Shown here one piece after another: positions 13,166 through 25,790 of a stretch of DNA of 64,000 nt. Under the pieces are notes generated by a model, which saw only the letters and a program-made list of their open reading frames with translations, was not told the DNA's origin and did not search any database. The DNA is from Vicugna pacos (lineage: Eukaryota; Chordata; Mammalia; Artiodactyla; Camelidae). How positions within the stretch are numbered: position 1 is the stretch's first letter; the number at the start of each line of letters is the position of its first letter. The stretch spans positions 5,651,136 to 5,715,135 of the forward strand of contig NC_133014.1 of assembly GCF_048564905.1 (NCBI RefSeq), read 5' to 3'. The translations under genes and the position numbers were made by a program.

Positions 13166-13884
13166 AGGTGCGGCCTCACACATCCCTCCCACACCTGCCA
13201 TTCTTCTGGCCCCCAAGCCTCAGGAATAAGTAGTAGCCTTGATCTCACCTAAGGAACAGGCTCGAGAGGCAGGGCGAGTCCGCGCTTCTTCACAAGAACA
13301 AGCAGCCCTACCCTCCTGCCCCCGAGAGGGCACTGAGGGCGTCAGAGCGCATGCACAGCCCCCTCACAGCCCCTCCTGCCGGCGCTGAGGCCAGGAACAT
13401 CAGGTGCAGCTTGGTCCCTGCCAGCCTGCGCCCTCCTGCTCCCTGGTCCCGCCCAGGCCGAGGCCTCCAACTTTGTAAGAAGAGCTGAGAGGCCCTTGGG
13501 GTGGGGGGCGGGGAGTGAGGGGCCTGTTTTGCAGGGTGCCGGCTGCACAAGTCCTCCACCCACAATCACACCTGCTTGGGGCGCTGGCTGCGCCCCGAGC
13601 TACAGCACTGAGGTCACGGTAGGAAAACAGCACCAGAAACATCGCTGAGAGCCCAGTGTGGGAAGTGGCTGGTGCGTTTGTATCTGTTCTGGAGACTCAC
13701 CATCTCGTTCTCGTTTTAACTGAACAATGGAGTCTTGAAAACGCATTTGTCCCACATTGCCTGATTTTTCAGGCAAGGAAACATCTTTTGTATGCAACTC
13801 ACCGGAAGTGTCTACGACACACACGAGTGTGTGTTTTACAGCCAAGCTCACAGAGACATGACTGGGAGGAAACGCACCAGAGCC

Positions 13885-13990
13885 CCAGCGACAGTGACTG
13901 TACGTGGTGGAGGATGAGGATCGAACCTGCCTTTAAACTTTCCTCTGTTTTACACTTTTTCCTACACAATGACCGTGTATTATCGCAGAC
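13885..13990 (+). mobile_element. Possible L1 3' fragment
   Basis: Wording such as TTTCCTACACAATGACCGTG following a TTTAAACTTTCCTCTG stretch resembles a common old repeat 3' end (TTTTCTACAATGAACATGTATT). The resemblance is weak. Confidence 0.3.
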
Positions 13991-15364
13991 TTACGGTCAG
14001 AGCTGGGCTCAGACGAAGAGGGTGTCCACGGAGCCGACAGCCTCACTCAGATCCCCCGGCAGCGCCAGCCAGGGCAGCATAGGCTGAAGTGAGGGGAAGA
14101 CCTCAACTCTCGGGACGTGCGGATGCTTCACAGAATTCCCAAAGATCCCGTTTAAAATGGTACCACAAGTCTGCCCCTAACCCAGTCAGGAAGGGTGCTG
14201 ATAAAGGCCGTAGGCCACAGCGCCCCCACCAGCAACCTGCACAGCAGCGTGCACGGAGGCCTGGCGGGGAGGGCCACGGACCAGCCCACTCACAGAGCAC
14301 TTCAGCACAGTCAGAATTTGCAGCCCCTCCACCACTCTGTAAAGTAATCTTAAAATTCACATTTAACTGGAAAGAATCCAACTTCCGAAGGAGATGCACA
14401 CAAGGCAGGATCACAAGAATGCAAGAGAATCGTCCCGGATGTTACAAGGACCTTGGGGCCCGCTCGACCACGGCACCTTCTCATTATAAAACATGACAGA
14501 CGAAAGAGGGCATCAGAGTGGTCGCCTCAAAAAACATCACGTCTTCAAACACTGGCTGCCCCATGGTCCAGAGACGATGTTTTCTAATTCTTACTTAAAA
14601 CACACATATACTGGAGACGGGCGTGTTACTGGAGAGCGAGGGAGAAGAGGGCGGAGAAGGCGCCCACCCAGATCCCTCAAGATCACCCCGAGATCAGTGT
14701 GGCCATTTTCTCCCTCGACAGCCCCCAGGCTCGGGGACACTATGCTTGATTTATAGAGACCGCAAATCCCCAAGATTACTGTTAGCTCTCTCTGGAGTCT
14801 GTGATACCTGATGGAAATCTTATAATTAGGCACATTAGAAGCAATCCTGGGAGTGTAAAGTAAAATTTCAGATGACAGTAATTTGAAATTAGATGGATTT
14901 AGTTCATCATAACCTATGGCTATTTTTTTAAACTAAATGTGGACGCAGGCATAAATGCGTACCTGCACACACACACACAGGCACACACACGCTGACTTTT
15001 CGTCAGACTTCAAATTTCTCCTCTTTCCCATCTAATGCTGCACAGTGAATCCTCATGTGACCATGTCAAGAACTATTTTTTGCTACTAAATTTTGCCAAC
15101 AATCTGCTCAGCATTCTAGCAGATGTTTCTGCTCTCAAACCTCTGGGAACTTGGCTGGATCTGTTTTCTTTCCCCATGTTAAAAATAAAAGAAATGGCCC
15201 AAATGTGGCCTAATACCCTAGAGAAGCTGTTCCCCGCCCACCCCCTCAACCACCCTATTCATGTGACCCCCATGATCCCTCCTCAAGTCTCCTCTCCTCC
15301 ATTAGAGATGTTTCCAATTACGGTCCATTATGTTGCCAAGGATGACATCACTCAGATGTGCTTT

Positions 15365-15392
15365 AAAAAAAAAAAGAAAGAAAGAAAGAAAA
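15365..15392. repeat. Poly-A / GAAA microsatellite
   Basis: Eleven A bases are followed by GAAA units, about 245 bases from the exon 3 donor. On the gene strand it reads TTTC units. Confidence 0.9.
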
Positions 15393-15635
15393 TGCTACTG
15401 ATTCTTAGTTACTTGGGGACCATCTGCAACAACTTAAGCCAGCTAGTCTGCTGGACCTTGTGAACCCACACTGCCACACGAGGGCAATTTGTTCAACATC
15501 GATTCTCCAAACAGAACGATTACTCTTAAATTGGGGGCTGGAGGGACGGGGGATTCCTGTCTTTTATCTAACGATTTCTTTAAAAACATTTGTGTTTTTA
15601 ACCCAGCCTTTCCCAGTGTTTAAATCCAGCCTTAC

Positions 15636-15692
15636 CTCAGTGACATCCATAACTTTGATGGCTGCCAGTTGACCTGTTTTAACATGTCGACC
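15636..15692 (-). CDS. MAP4K4: MAP4K4 coding exon (residues 42-60, exon 3 by human-like numbering)
   Basis: This 57-base exon encodes [19 protein letters not shown] on the reverse strand, which is residues 42-60 of MAP4K4. It covers the end of beta-2 and all of beta-3 of the kinase N-lobe. The AAIK motif supplies K54, the lysine that positions ATP phosphates in this family. The acceptor is TGTTTTTCAG just above 15692 with a long pyrimidine tract, and the donor is GTAAGG just below 15636, so both splice sites are strong. The exon is phase 0 at both ends and joins directly in frame to the exon at 342-467. By itself this peptide is nearly identical in TNIK and MINK1, so the assignment to MAP4K4 rests on its linkage with the other exon. 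Confidence 0.96.
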
Positions 15693-18600
15693 CTGAAAAA
15701 CAGAAAAAAGGAAGAGAATCAGCACTGCTGTTGTGCACAGTCATCAGAGGGAGGGCGAGGACGCAACACATCGTCTCTTCTACACTCTCTCCCACAAGGG
15801 GTGGAACTGCCCCATGCTCTCCAACGGGGCAACACGGTTCTGCTGGTCTGTGAGACCTGTGAACCATACTTCATAAACCAAACAATTAACAGAGGAAGTG
15901 AGTTCTGACAAAGAATCAGTTCCCTCTTTCTTTTCTGGGTTTAATTTATGCATCATGACCTCTCAATCTGAACAACTTAGTGTTTCCTTCTGTACCTCAG
16001 GTTGACTGGTCTTCCCTTCTCAATGCTCCATGTGAAGAAAATGACCAAAAAAAAGGGTAGACACTGTCAAGAATGGGTAACAGTCCTATTTCCCTAGTAT
16101 ACTCCCAATACCCACTACTTGATTTTACAAGACTTACACTCAGAGTCCTCTTTGACGCTTTCTTGTGGTCCCCATGTAGGGAGACTGGTGTATACTTACT
16201 CGGAATGAAGGGGGTCCACAAAGAGATGGGGGTGGGGGGGCACAGAGAGAGCCTGGCCTAGGACCTAGAAGTTATAAAGTTATCCCTTTATTATCACTAG
16301 TATTTCTAACAAATGTGACGTCGTCATCCTCTGGCCCAGATACGGAGCTCTGGACTTAGTTACTAACAGTCTGTTTCTGTGTCCGCCCCCTGCAGTGCTC
16401 GTCTGGCCCCCTGGTCCCTTCTCAGACGGGCACCAGCTACCCAGATAGCGTGAGCACGATCTCCTTAAGGACTCTGTGGAAAACCATCTTTCTGCAACAA
16501 ATGTCAAACAGAAAGACCAGCCCCACAGTTTCTGACAGCCCGCCTGTTGCGGCCCCATGATGAAAAGCATTAGGAACCTCAGAACCTGAAATCTGAGAAC
16601 GCTCCATTTATTCAGGAAAGCTGGTACGGAAGTACAGCTGGGGCAAAACAACTGCATGAAAATGACCCTGAATTACAACCACGTCTCAACTCTGCGTGGT
16701 CATGGCGGGATGGAATCCAGCAACGCCAGCAGCTCGCCTGCAGGGCTGTGCAACAGCCTGATACAGGGAAGCGGGACAAATAAAACCCACAGTCCGGGAA
16801 CCTCGTTCCCATCTCACCCACCTGCAGACACCTGCGCCCCACAACGCGCCCCTATGAGCCACCCTCCTTGTCTTCGGACGTGCGGCCGCATCACGCACAC
16901 CTGTGGTCAGTCAGCCTGAAGAAGTGATGCTTCCGTGGCAGGGAGGGCAACCCCAGTGGGCTGTGTCCAGGGAAGCTCGCCCTCCTGCCCCGTCCCCAGG
17001 CTCCACGCATCAACAGGCCGGACAGGCACCTCCACCGCCCTCTCCTGCCCGCTCATCACATGTCCAGCACCCTGCACGGCCCCGGAGAGCAGTGTGCACT
17101 GCCCCTGCATTCACTGCTGCGTGACCCATAGCCCTGAGAGAGTGCACTGTCCCGCCTGCCACCACCCAGCACCCAGCACGGCTGTCTGACACATGGAGCA
17201 GCCCCAGCTCACAGACACACAGAAAGGAACCCAGCTCTGTGTAGGGACAGCAGCGACACACTGACATCACACGGCTCCCGTGTTTCCGGCTCTTACTGCC
17301 AGTCTTACTACCTGTGTATCCGAGACTCGGTATCTTCTGATAGTGTCCACCTCAGACTCGCTCATTTAAAGTTTCCACCCGTGTGTGTTACGGGCTCTGA
17401 AACCTCAGCTCCTCCTGAGCTTGGTCCCCACAGGCCACCCAGGGGGCTGACACCCCCTTGTCTGGGCACGGGCCGGTCCCTCAACTAGGCTCATCCGCAT
17501 GGCGTCTCCCTCACTCAGTGTGGGGGTGACAGCACTGCCCTCGTCACAGGGGCAAGGACCAGTGCAGGGGACAGGGTCCAGCACAGCCCTGGTAATGAAA
17601 AAACAGATGAACCGTGTTTCCCTCCACTGGCGACAGAGGATGAATTTATGAGCACAGAATCGAGCAACCAGATAACCGAGCCTGCCAAGCAACACAGTTG
17701 TGAAGCCAAATTATAATTTCCTTAGAATTCAAGAAGAAGGAGCAGAACTTAAGAGGACAGAGGAACCCTCCGGTACTTTCCACGTAAGGGACACCCAGGG
17801 CAGCTCCTGGGCACCCAGCCCACCCTCAAGTCTGGCCACACACACCTGTTACTCCCCCTGCGGTGGGGTTACCTCCGAATTACGACAGCAGACGTCTCAC
17901 CCACAGAACCAAGGGATGAGAGAAAATGTCCCGAGCGCTGCCCCGGCTCCCTCTCCTTTCAAGAGGGCAGGCAGTGCTGGGAGCGAGTCGGTGAGGTGGG
18001 GGCCCGAGTATCTGACAGGCTGGCCCTTCCCATCCTTCCAGATCAAGAGAACCCACAGGCCAATGGAAAAACCTGCACAGACATTTACATAACAGAGGAA
18101 GCTTCCTTCTGTCCCTCTGTCCACACCTGAACTCAAGGCCACAGGTGCGCTCTGGAGACCCAGCAGCTGGCTGGCGGCGTGAAGGCGGAGGGCCGTGGAT
18201 TCACTATCGGTGCACACAGAACACGAGTCTCCCTCACTGAAGGGGGCGGAATGGGAGCCAACAGCCAGTCATGATCTCCGTGCTGGAAGACAGCCATGCC
18301 AGGGCACTGTCTCCTCGAATGCCAGCATATCAGGTCTTCCAGAATCTGGTCGGTTTAAATTTAAATTTAAAACAGGAAGCTGCCTAAGAAGTCACACACA
18401 GTCGCCACCAACCGCACTGGGCTCTAGACTCAGGCTAAAGGCCCAGGCATTGTCCATGCAAGTCTGGCGACTACACGTCCTGTGCCATCTGTCCCGCAAC
18501 GGTGCTTCACGACACGGGGTAGCAGGACCACTCTCATCCCCAATCCTGAACCCAGCAGCCCGTGTCACCAAGACTCCCGGCTGCACACAGAGAAACCAGA

Positions 18601-20199
18601 GACTCAGTCTTCACAGGAATGTTCTTTCCACTGTGTCATCCTCTCGGAAGTAAATGGCCTGGTCAGTATTAAATACACATACCCGACTTCCACTTGTGAA
18701 CTCGACCCTCTTGTCCTGCTGTCTGCGCTTCCCAGCGTTCTGAAATGCCACCAGGCAGAGACTGCAGGACCACAGCTGGCTTTATTCATGAGGATCCCAG
18801 CAAACATCAGTGTACTTAGGAGACATCCAACGATGAGAACCCCCCAAATACCACCCACAGCTATTTCCTCAAGAGGTCCCCAAAGGTCCTACGAGGGCAA
18901 CAAGGCAGGTCACAGTCCTGCTCCCCCACACGGAGAAGCTGCATCGGACTGTGCGAAGCCACCCACCCAAGCTGCCAGGGCCACGGGATCGCCCCCCACA
19001 GTTTACAGTCATGTAAAATACAAGAGATGAGCTCCCACTGTTTCCACAAACTGGTCAAATGCCTGCCACTGAAGTCCTGAAGAACCGCCCAAATTACTTC
19101 CCCTCGACGATCTCCAAGGGTGAGCAGACAAAGCAAGACCTCGTACTGAGACTTGGGGCAGTCAGGTTACCTCTGACGAAGTCAGACTCGCACACACTGC
19201 CGGCACTGCCACTTCAGCGGAGCAAACTTCAGGGGAGCAAACTTCATGGCGCCTGACTCCTTTTTAGTCTTTAAATGAGGAAAATGCATGTTTCCCTTTT
19301 TAAAAGGAAAATGCAAACTATCCTTGGCAGACATCCAGGCTAAGAAAAAGCCCTAGTTTTCAACTCTCCCTCATGTTTCTGAGTCAAAATTGCCGACTTG
19401 AGTTTGCAAATATGCATTCATTACATTCAGGACACAAGCTCCAAGGAGGGGAAAAAAATCACACCACATGGTTTTTAAATGCAGGGCATTGTGGTTGTCT
19501 GTCTGTCTGCATCTAATGAAGTCTGTCCCTGAGCCACAGAAAGGAGCCTAACGGCAGAAGAAACAGCATCAAAGGCAGCTTTCAAATCCCTAGAGAAAAA
19601 GATGGCGAGGGTCCTAACTTTCTACTACCGCCAAGTACTAGGGAGCTGGGTCACGTGGCATCATCTTTACCCAGAGCCCCCACAACTCCATCAAAATGCA
19701 CCTGATGAATAAGTACACCTAGCGATAAGCCAATTCTGGGGGTCTCACTCACAAGAGGAAATTTAAGAGGGGGTACAATAAATCAAAGAAACAAAGGTTA
19801 GAGCCCTTAATTTAGGCTCCAGTCCTAAGAGAGGGTCAAATCACCAGCTATTTGATCAAAAACGTCCAGCCCCACCTCTGCCGCCCAGTCTCATTAGGGC
19901 TGGGGCCCTGCGAGCAGGTGCATGCAGCGAGAGTGCCGTCCCCATCCAGCCTGAGGGAGAATGGACAGAAGGTCAGAGCAGGGGATCTGGAGTCTGTGAC
20001 ACTCGGTGTGGCAGGTAAACACGACTATGGAATAACAGGTGTTTTCTTCCCTCCACAAGGGGAGGGGGTGCACGCTGACAGCCTGAACACCAGCAAGCAT
20101 GGCCCTGGTGACACCAGGGAAGCACTCTAGGCCTGAAGACGTGCTGTGAGAACAGGGAACAGGGCACCGTGATGTCCTCACTACTGGGACATTTAGTGA

Positions 20200-20340
20200 A
20201 CAAAGCATTCTGTATGCATTATCTTTTACTCCGCACACAACCCAGTATGTGAACGAATGTCCCCATTTTATAGGTGGAGAAACTGACGCTCTGAGCACGT
20301 GAAGTCAACCGGCTCAAGATTCACACACAGACCTGTTCCC
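20200..20340 (-). mobile_element. MIR SINE fragment
   Basis: Reverse complement of MIR: TATGCATTATCTTTTACTCC, then CCCCATTTTATAGGTGGAGA, AACTGACGCTCTGAGCACGT, and CAAGATTCACACACAGACCTG. Confidence 0.85.
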
Positions 20341-20700
20341 TGTACCAGGGTATGGCCCTTCGGAGAGAAATGACCACTAATGTCCTAGCTAATCAACTTA
20401 CAGAGGGACTGCGAAGGATACTGTTCTACAACTTGAGTATTTTAAGTGATTATAATCAAACATGGCAATACAGTAACCAATAATAAAAACTTATTTCCAA
20501 TCCCTGGCCTTTGCTCTCCCACGAGAAATCAGAAAAGTCAATGACAGAACACCCCGAAGGAGGAGTTCTCCAGGGCAGGCACGTGACAGGAGTCAGCCCC
20601 ACACCCATGGCTCTTGGAAACTCAAAGTAGCTTTTGTTTGTTTCTTCCTTTATTTCAGATTCCTTCCAATAAATATTGGAAATCAGAATGCTTTTGCTTT

Positions 20701-20710
20701 CTGCTGAGTT
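20701..20710. repeat. Target-site duplication of the SINE, left copy
   Basis: CTGCTGAGTT is repeated exactly at 20811-20820, on the other side of the SINE; the match continues loosely for three more bases. Confidence 0.85.
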
Positions 20711-20810
20711 TAACAGTTTGGTTTTTTTTAAATGGAGGTACTGGGGATCAAACCCAGGACCTCATGCATGCTAAGCATGTGCGCTACCACTGAGTTACTT
20801 CCTTCCCCGC
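20711..20810 (-). mobile_element. Camelid tRNA-Ala-derived SINE (Vic-1 type), complete, with target duplication
   Basis: The reverse strand gives a tRNA-Ala-like body (AACTCAGTGGTAGCGCACATG, then a B box GGTTTGATCCC) ending CAGTACCTCCATTTAAAAAA. Direct repeats CTGCTGAGTT flank it at 20701-20710 and 20811-20820, as expected from target-primed insertion by L1 machinery. The copy is in the same orientation as MAP4K4. It is close to the family consensus as I recall it, so it is probably younger than the copy at the left edge. Confidence 0.92.
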
Positions 20811-20820
20811 CTGCTGAGTT
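20811..20820. repeat. Target-site duplication of the SINE, right copy
   Basis: Exact repeat of CTGCTGAGTT at 20701-20710, marking the insertion point of the SINE. Confidence 0.85.
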
Positions 20821-21499
20821 AAATCTGAAATAAAACTTTTAACTGCCTGAAACTGGCTTTCTATCTACTTAAGAGCAAAACTCATCAATGCCCTCAGTAA
20901 ACTGAAGGCTGACTGCATTTAACCAGTGGCTGGGACCGATCCTACACTGCTGAGGGGAGCCCACACACATACACCTGCCTTCGGGAAGCCTGTGACTTAG
21001 AGGGGTATAAAGCAATTCACAAGAAGCAGCATTACCTGGTGACAGAGAAACAATGTACTCTGTAGCAAAAACACTTAGGAAACAGGACAGTGTGAAGCCA
21101 GCTCCTCTGAGTGACACAAAGTGCTTTTGAAGGTGCAGTTAGAGGGGACATCACTGTGGGGCCAGTGGTAAAGACTCCTGTGAAGGCTGCAGCCGGACCT
21201 GCAAGGACTGCCCAAAAGACCTGAGGACATCAAAGGACAGGACGCCGACCCCTTGAGCTGTAAGTCATCGTTACCAAATCCCAAAAGGGACAGGTGTGCA
21301 GGCCGCAACAGCCAGGGGAAAAGGGGAGGACTTAATGATTCAGACCCAAATATGTGAATTCTCTAAGTGGGGTGCAAGAATCCATGGCTTTTTAACCCAG
21401 TCTCTAGTGCTTTTTATGCATTTTGAATGTTGAAAAATCACTCTCCACACTTGTACGAAAAAGCCCAAATTCAAGTCCTCGTGTCCTTTCCGGACTACA

Positions 21500-21822
21500 C
21501 AGTCCACAGAGGATTTGAGGGGCAGTGAAAGTACTCTGTACGACACTATACTGACGGATTTATGTCACCAGATATTTGTCCAAACTCATAAAATGTACGA
21601 CAGCAAGAGTGAGCCCTCATGTAAGGTGAGCGACTATGATGTGCCAATGCACGTCCATCAGTTTAAACAACTGAACCATTCTGACTGAGGGTGGGGGGTG
21701 GATCAGGGGGGCATTTATGTGGCTTTGTGATGAACAGGGGTACATGAGAAATCTCTGTACTGCTCCCTCTCAATTTTAGTGTGAACCTAAAACTACTCTA
21801 AATAAAATTAAGTCTTTAAAAA
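21500..21822 (+). mobile_element. L1 3' end (L1MA/L1MB-like)
   Basis: The stretch contains AAGTACTCTGTACGACACTA, TTTGTCCAAACTCATAAAAT, GAGAAATCTCTGTACTGCTC and TGTGAACCTAAAACTACTCT. It ends with the element's own AATAAA signal at 21801-21806. This is the well-known 3' untranslated end of mid-aged mammalian L1. It is antisense to MAP4K4 and truncated at the 5' side. Confidence 0.88.
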
Positions 21823-23076
21823 TAATTTTCACCTCCAATTCCCCCTTATATTCCCTTATTTTAAAGAGCAAATATGGAACCAACACGACCACTGGATGAA
21901 TGGCATGAGCCCAGCACCGGGCTATGCAACAACGGCTATTCCTCAGGCTCGATGTCCATCCACCCCAAAGATGGAGACCAGCTGAACTAGCTTTGCCCTG
22001 CAGACCCCAAACCAGACCCCACTCTTTTCCAGGAGGTGCCTGCAAAAACTCCAGAACGCAACCAGACAGAGAGGGCGTGTCACCCAGACAGCAACCCGTG
22101 AGCCATTTAAGGCAGAAACCACATCATTAACTTGGGAGAGAGATGCTCAGAGCACTTCAGGAGGGAACTCAGTCTTTTAAGCACCTCCTTCCAAAGGAGC
22201 AGGAGTCAGGGAGACACGGGGCTCCTGCCCCACTCCTCCAAAGCCCATACCACTGTGAGGCGGGCAGGCCCGGGTCCTTGCATCTCCAGCCCTGTAACTA
22301 CTGACTTTCATTATGATCGAGGCCTGCTCATCCACCTGCCCCTCCATTCCACGGCCAGGGCTGCGGATGAGCAAGAAGACAGAGAAAGCATGGGAACACG
22401 TCCAAGTGTTATAAAATCCGTCAAGACTCGCCATTTCGTAAGAAGGCAGAGCTTCTGTTCCCTGAGGAGTTTAAAATTAAGGGCCTCCATACAGAATCAG
22501 GCCTTTCTTAGGCTGGAGTTTCCTGATCTAGAACAACTCTCCCTTTCAAGAAATCCATGCCTCAACAGCAGAGAGCATGCAGACTCTAACCCCTACCAGG
22601 AATGGAACAGCCCAGGCAGACAGCGCCCGCCCCCACGAGTGAGCAGCAAAAGGTAAATAATTTATGCACCACATCTTCCTTTAAGAGACCAATCTGGATG
22701 GAACTCTCTTTAAAGCCTGAGATCTTGAGGACATTAAAGATGCTTTTCTTAATGGCTCAGGGAAATCATTATGAACATCAATTACCCCGTCCCTGCAGTT
22801 AAGTGACAGCCTCAGGGAACATTACGTCAGGCAGTAATATTCTGACTCCACAAAGAAAGGGCCCAGTCATCTGGGCTCTGCACGCCAGTTCTGTCATTGT
22901 TGTCTGTGTTCTGGAACGGGTGGGGGCGAGGGGGTGGGTTTGGCCAGACAGCAGGCGAAGTTGCCGTTAGGTGAGCTGTGACTGCAGCAAACATCCCCAT
23001 TGTGAAGAGAAGCGGAGACAGTCTGAGCACATGAAGGAAGAAATGGCCACGAGAGCTAGGGAAGGGTTCCTTCAAG

Positions 23077-23117
23077 GTGTGTGTGTGTGTGTGTGTGCGC
23101 GCGTGCGCATGCACGCA
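23077..23117. repeat. GT repeat running into GCGCGCGTGCGCATGCACGC
   Basis: Forty-one bases alternate purine and pyrimidine without a break: eleven GT-type units and then a CG-rich alternating segment. Confidence 0.95.
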
Positions 23118-24059
23118 AGTGGCTGGGCAGTGGTCAGGTGGGAAGAGAGGGCAGCTGCTTTTCAAAGACGCTGGGTGACACTGCACTAAAAAGGACTGTG
23201 GCCCCCACCCTCCCACCCCGCACTGAGGAGGCAGCAGCCCTCATGAGAGCCAGTGTCTGGGCAGCAGTGTCAAGCGTGAGGACTTATGCTGTAAGAGGGA
23301 GACTGGCCAGTTAAAAAGCACCAATAGTGAAGGGTCTATAAAACATAAGGAAGGACAAAACTCAGCACATTCTTTGTTGTATCAATAGTGAAAGGAAAGG
23401 CACTGGCAAGTCTCCCTATCAAAGCATCTAAGCAGTGCAGAGTCAGACCCTGCGGGCACTTAGTACACATTTGCAATCATCCTTTCCTCTCCTCACTGGA
23501 AAAACCCAACTGACTTCAGATAACCATTTTAGTTTAAAAATAGCAAAAGAAGTTTTAATGATGTGAAAAAACTACTCCAAATCTTTACTAGAGGCAAACA
23601 CAGACATGACGTTATTTCTCTACCTCTGCCGCTATGAGATAAGGCACCACACTCAACAGCTGGGTAGTCAAGTCCGGCAGCGCTAGACCTGAAGTCCAAC
23701 ACGTGCCTTGGACGGCGTAAATTCAACTGCTCTTCCCAGGAGGTAACGTGGGTCAGCAGTGGGTGAAAGAAGGCTGACCAACGGAGACACACACACGACC
23801 CACAAAACACACATCCCCTATTTACAGGCTCTCACAGCACGAGCTGCACATGAAATACATATTTTCCTACTTGCTGATGGTCTGAGCTGCTAAAAATAAT
23901 GAGCTCGCCTTTCTCTACTTTTCTACAGTATCAGTATTTTTCTGATTAAAATTCATTGATATTCTAAAGGAGAAACATTAAAAAAACACTATTTTTTCAT
24001 GAGTTCCTTTAATTCCCATATTAAAATACTTAAATACTGTGTAACGGTGCCCAGAGAGG

Positions 24060-24230
24060 GCACTGGAGTCAGGAGTCAGGAGCCAGGAGGGAAGCCCCAC
24101 TCCACCATGCAATGAGGGTGCCCTCGGGCCCCTTCCTCAACCTTTTCTGGACACCATGTTCCTCCTCTGTAAAACAGGGGTAAAAATGACCCTCTGCAAT
24201 AGGGCCAGTTAACTATAACAAAAAATGAAC
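24060..24230 (+). mobile_element. MIR SINE, diverged
   Basis: The sense order is CACTGGAGTCAGGAGTCAGG, CCCCACTCCACCATGCAATG, CCTCAACCTTTTCTGGACAC, CTCTGTAAAACAGGGGTAAA. It follows the MIR layout from its tRNA-like half to the core. Confidence 0.6.
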
Positions 24231-25590
24231 ACCCGGGTAGCAGGCCTGGTCCTGGCAGACAGCATCACAACTAGGTGGAGGGGGTGCAGTGGTACCAGCA
24301 GAAGGGACTGGCATCACTTGTCACAGTATCTGAGAGACCATCTTAATTAAAATCAGGACAGAGTCCTCTAAAATACCACTGGTCGCTAGGTGTTTCTCTC
24401 CAGCGTGAGATACCGTCGGGGAGGGAGAAAGATAAACCTAGTTATACACATTCTATCACAAAATACTAAATATTTATTCATTCACAGTTTTCAAGCAAAA
24501 TATATAACCAGAATTTTTTTCTTCAGCCCCATTCAAGTACCTGCTACTATTGGATACTGATATCTTTTCTTACTCACTTAAGACCAAGTCATATGCCACA
24601 TTTCGTTATTTTAATTATTGCCAGATTCATGATCCGTGTTTATCTGTAATTCTCAGTCTGAACTCCTCTCTCTTCAGCCTTCCCCTGGCAACATGTAGGG
24701 TGACCACAGTCCCCTATGTCAAAGCAGGGAATCCTGTCTCTACTTTTTTTCTTCCCACAGAGTTCTAGTTTTTGAATTTCTCAAATAAAGAGGTAAGAAA
24801 GAATCGGGGGAAGGGAGCTGGGCCTCAGAGCTAACGGGCTGGGGAACCCAGCGTCACATAGCAACATAGCCAACGGGGGCTAAACTCAACAACCACTGCG
24901 AGGACAGACAAGACAAAGCACCAGACTCCAGCAGGCATCGCATACAAGACAGTATTTTAATAAAAAGTCTGTTCGTTCTCATGGCTGGCCATGAACTCAG
25001 AGCAAAAGATGAAACACAGAAACCCGCGGGCCCCTGCTTCATCCTCCCATCTCTAACCCCTCTCCCTTGCAGAGGTCTTCTTACATTTCTCCCCAGGAAC
25101 TTCACAGCACAGAGTAATTTCAATACTGAAACGTCACTTTAAGCATCATTAAAGCACGCATACTGAGCTCTTCTCGCTGGCGTAGAGCAGGAAGTTACAA
25201 GTTTCAGACACAAATCAAAAGGCAAGAGACTACGTGACGCCAAGGATCCTGTTCCATTCTGGACTCCTGATCCGCCCGTGGTCCTTCCTACTCACCACAA
25301 ACCCAACCTTCAGTTGAGGTTTTCAAGTCGTTCCTTACTTTTTCTTGGTCCTTCAGGAAGTTGACTCTAAAATAACACTGCCCTTGAATCTGGGTATTTT
25401 TCCAGCGTTTATATAGAGTCAGACTGTACGCAGCTCTGTGTCCACTGAATGATCTCTAAGTACGAGTACAATCTGGTTCTGGAACCTGGACCACTTCTGT
25501 GGCTGTGTCCTCGGCACTGGCCCAGCCAGAGGGCTTGTTTCTTCCCCGGCCTCCCAGTGCAGCGCCTGTCTTCATTCTGGCTTTCAAAGT

Positions 25591-25790
25591 CTGTATGCAA
25601 CTCTTAATTTGCCTGTGTTAAGTCACTTCATTCATTATTCCTAGTTCCACCATTCTTCCTAAAGAGGTAAAAGATTTGTTCTACATACAACTCCTAATTT
25701 GTCTATACTGAATATTCATTTGCTATTTCATTCGTTATTCACAATTCCCCTACTCCTCCTTTAAAAAAAAAAAAGGAGGTAAAAGAGAAA
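25591..25790. repeat. Degenerate tandem duplication, period about 90 bases
   Basis: Copy one (about 25593-25673) has TGCAACTCTTAATTTG, CATTCATTATTCCTAGTTCC and AAAGAGGTAAAAGA in order. Copy two (about 25684-25790) has TACAACTCCTAATTTG, CATTCGTTATTCACAATTCC and AAGGAGGTAAAAGA in the same order. Copy two is longer because of an inserted stretch near its middle and an A run of about 12 bases. Confidence 0.8.

Noticed and set aside
20735-20808. A functional tRNA-Ala gene
   Set aside because: The tRNA-like body lacks pairing integrity, carries an A-rich tail and is flanked by a target duplication, so it is a SINE.
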